In this document: one piece after another, positions 63,196-64,000 of the stretch | Layout of the letters: each line of letters starts with the position of its first letter | Numbering within the stretch: the stretch's first letter is position 1 | DNA from: CAJQLB01 sp041392065 | GTDB lineage: Bacteria; Bacteroidota; Bacteroidia; Flavobacteriales; Flavobacteriaceae | Assembly (NCBI GenBank): GCA_041392065.1 | Contig: JAWKMU010000002.1 | Location: forward strand, 434,001-498,000 | Reading direction: 5' to 3' | DNA: 64,000 nucleotides | The notes under the pieces: model-generated | The model's input: the letters and a program-made list of their open reading frames with translations, nothing else | Told to the model about the DNA's origin: nothing | Databases searched by the model: none | Made by a program: the position numbers and the translations under genes

Positions 63196-63564
63196 TTAAT
63201 TCTGAAAGTTTTTAAAGCTTCCATCTTTGTAAAAGATAACAATGCGCTCAATATCTTTTGAAGGATAAGTTTTTGAGATGGTTTTGATTTGATTTTGCTC
63301 TTCTGTAATTTCTTTTGGTGAATTTGTTATGTTTTCAGTTTTCGGAAAATTCCCTTTTCCATTTAATAACCAATACAAATCGACTTCGTCATAGGAGGAA
63401 AGTATCTTCATGATAAACTCTAAACTTGGTTTATTACGTCCTGATAAAATATGAGAAATGCTCGAGCGTTGCACTCCGATTTTTTCCGAAAATGACGCAG
63501 CAGTTTCATTGTAATATAACATTACTTTTTTTAATCTTTTTGCAAAATTTTCCTGATTTATCAT
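63196..63564 (-). CDS. XRE-family helix-turn-helix regulator
   Basis: 122 aa. HTH_3 domain at about 5-62: FAKRLKKVMLYYNETAASFSEKIGVQRSSISHILSGRNKPS; the rest is a Lys/Glu-rich tail (to FKNFQN). Two -7-like boxes on the minus strand (63588-63581 and 63603-63596) lie upstream, and GTTA-cAAAGt-TAAC there could be an autoregulatory site. First gene of a minus-strand run with the lipoprotein and terC. Confidence 0.9.
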   Translation of the reverse strand: MINQENFAKRLKKVMLYYNETAASFSEKIGVQRSSISHILSGRNKPSLEFIMKILSSYDEVDLYWLLNGKGNFPKTENITNSPKEITEEQNQIKTISKTYPSKDIERIVIFYKDGSFKNFQN

Positions 63565-63728
63565 TGTAAACTTAAAAAAACAAACTTAGTTGTTACAAAG
63601 TTAACATAAAGTAGCTATAATTATTATAGTTTATAATAAATTATTTTGAATTATATTTAACTTTTACTTTATTTAAAATTTATTATAATATTGATAATTA
63701 ATTAATTGCAAACTAAAAATAATTTATT

Positions 63729-63818
63729 ATGAATCTAAACCTTAAATCACCTACATTTTACTACTATTTTGTTTACATAATTACAATTTTGTTGACTTTA
63801 AGTTGTTTACAAATGTAA
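63729..63818 (+). CDS. Possible 29-aa hydrophobic peptide
   Basis: ATG at 63729 to TAA at 63818 encodes MNLNLKSPTFYYYF followed by a hydrophobic stretch ending LSCLQM. It lies in a 291-bp AT-rich intergenic region. No homology can be claimed and such frames occur by chance; listed only because the region is otherwise empty. Confidence 0.2.
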   Translation: MNLNLKSPTFYYYFVYIITILLTLSCLQM

Positions 63819-63831
63819 ATTATCAATTGTT

Positions 63832-63839
63832 TACCTTTG
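63832..63839 (+). promoter_or_regulatory. -7 box ahead of the probable M14 peptidase
   Basis: TACCTTTG matches TAnnTTTG 16 bases before the ATG; no TTG is at the ideal spacing. Confidence 0.45.
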
Positions 63840-63855
63840 TATTTTGTCAATAAGT

Positions 63856-64000
63856 ATGAATTCAAAAAAAGCTATAGAACTACTTAAAAGTTGTAAGGAG
63901 AAAACACTCTTTCATCGCTATGTTCATACAGACCATATTCGACCTTTACTTGAAAATTTAGGAACAAATTTTTTGGTTAGCCAGATTGGTAATTCAGTAA
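63856..64000 (+). CDS. N-terminal fragment, probable M14-family metallopeptidase
   Basis: 48 codons from ATG 63856 run off the window end. FHRYVHTDHIRPLLENLG then FLVSQIGNSV resembles the region just before the zinc motif in flavobacterial M14 carboxypeptidase-like proteins; the zinc ligands themselves are outside the window, so this is a tentative call. Confidence 0.5.
   Translation, partial: MNSKKAIELLKSCKEKTLFHRYVHTDHIRPLLENLGTNFLVSQIGNSV

Overview
The window is AT-rich and reads as a marine-type Flavobacteriaceae chromosome (Bacteroidota). The evidence is several type IX secretion (T9SS) C-terminal sorting domains, typical Bacteroidota families (DUF4290, DUF6495-like, START-like, YqgE), -7 boxes of the form TAnnTTTG in place of E. 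coli-type promoters, no consistent Shine-Dalgarno sequences, and rho-independent hairpins between convergent genes. No rRNA, CRISPR array, transposase, integrase or phage gene was seen.

Layout. 1-6507: a plus-strand run of secreted proteins and lipoproteins, including a 768-aa left-handed beta-roll (YadA-head-like) protein with a C-terminal S74 intramolecular chaperone and a small T9SS cargo. 6519-13717: a minus-strand envelope and division block (ribB/A-like, LptF/G permease, LolA-like carrier, FtsK, DgkA, Tpx). 13916-22805: KatG, NhaC antiporter, membrane hydrolase, a PLP sulfur-amino-acid enzyme divergent from an Lrp regulator, a CPBP protein and LpdA. 22842-25301: cassette locus A. 25357-39575: acyl-CoA ligase, HPF, RlmH, two tandem secreted paralogs, DoxX-like protein, NadC, BrkB, PriA, LytTR regulator, the S6-S18-L9 operon, a frameshifted DUF6495-like gene and HisS. 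39640-50270: a T9SS surface block (2327-aa multidomain adhesin-like protein, M14 carboxypeptidase, and a 256-aa paralog of the adhesin C-terminus). 50271-50794: a tRNA-Met with a scar-like duplication of its 3' end. 50795-59632: housekeeping genes (START-like, PLP fold-IV enzyme, YqgE, HU, Fmt, RecQ, NadR-like ATPase, DUF493, DUF4290, MurA). 59780-61927: cassette locus B. 61994-64000: TerC, lipoprotein, XRE regulator and the start of a probable M14 peptidase.

The most striking observation is a shared architecture in loci A and B. Four accessory genes (a membrane protein, an esterase-like secreted protein, a secreted unknown and a trypsin-like protease) each sit in a unit that starts GTT-N7-ATT and ends AAC-N7'-AAC-AA. 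N7' is the exact reverse complement of that unit's own N7, and N7 differs in all four units. Between boundaries lie attC-like imperfect hairpins. This is the logic of integron gene cassettes (start core complementary to the unit's own inverse core), but with a longer private tag, a conserved A/C mismatch, and no integrase in view. That these are mobile cassettes is inference; the boundary pattern itself is read directly from the bases.

Other points of note: MurA has Asp at the fosfomycin-target Cys position; the GTP-cyclohydrolase half of the RibBA-like protein has lost its zinc cysteines; a 33-bp element (30/33 identical) lies upstream of the two paralogous T9SS genes; a perfect 24-bp inverted repeat lies beside the tRNA; and hairpin repeats are scattered around lpdA and hisS.
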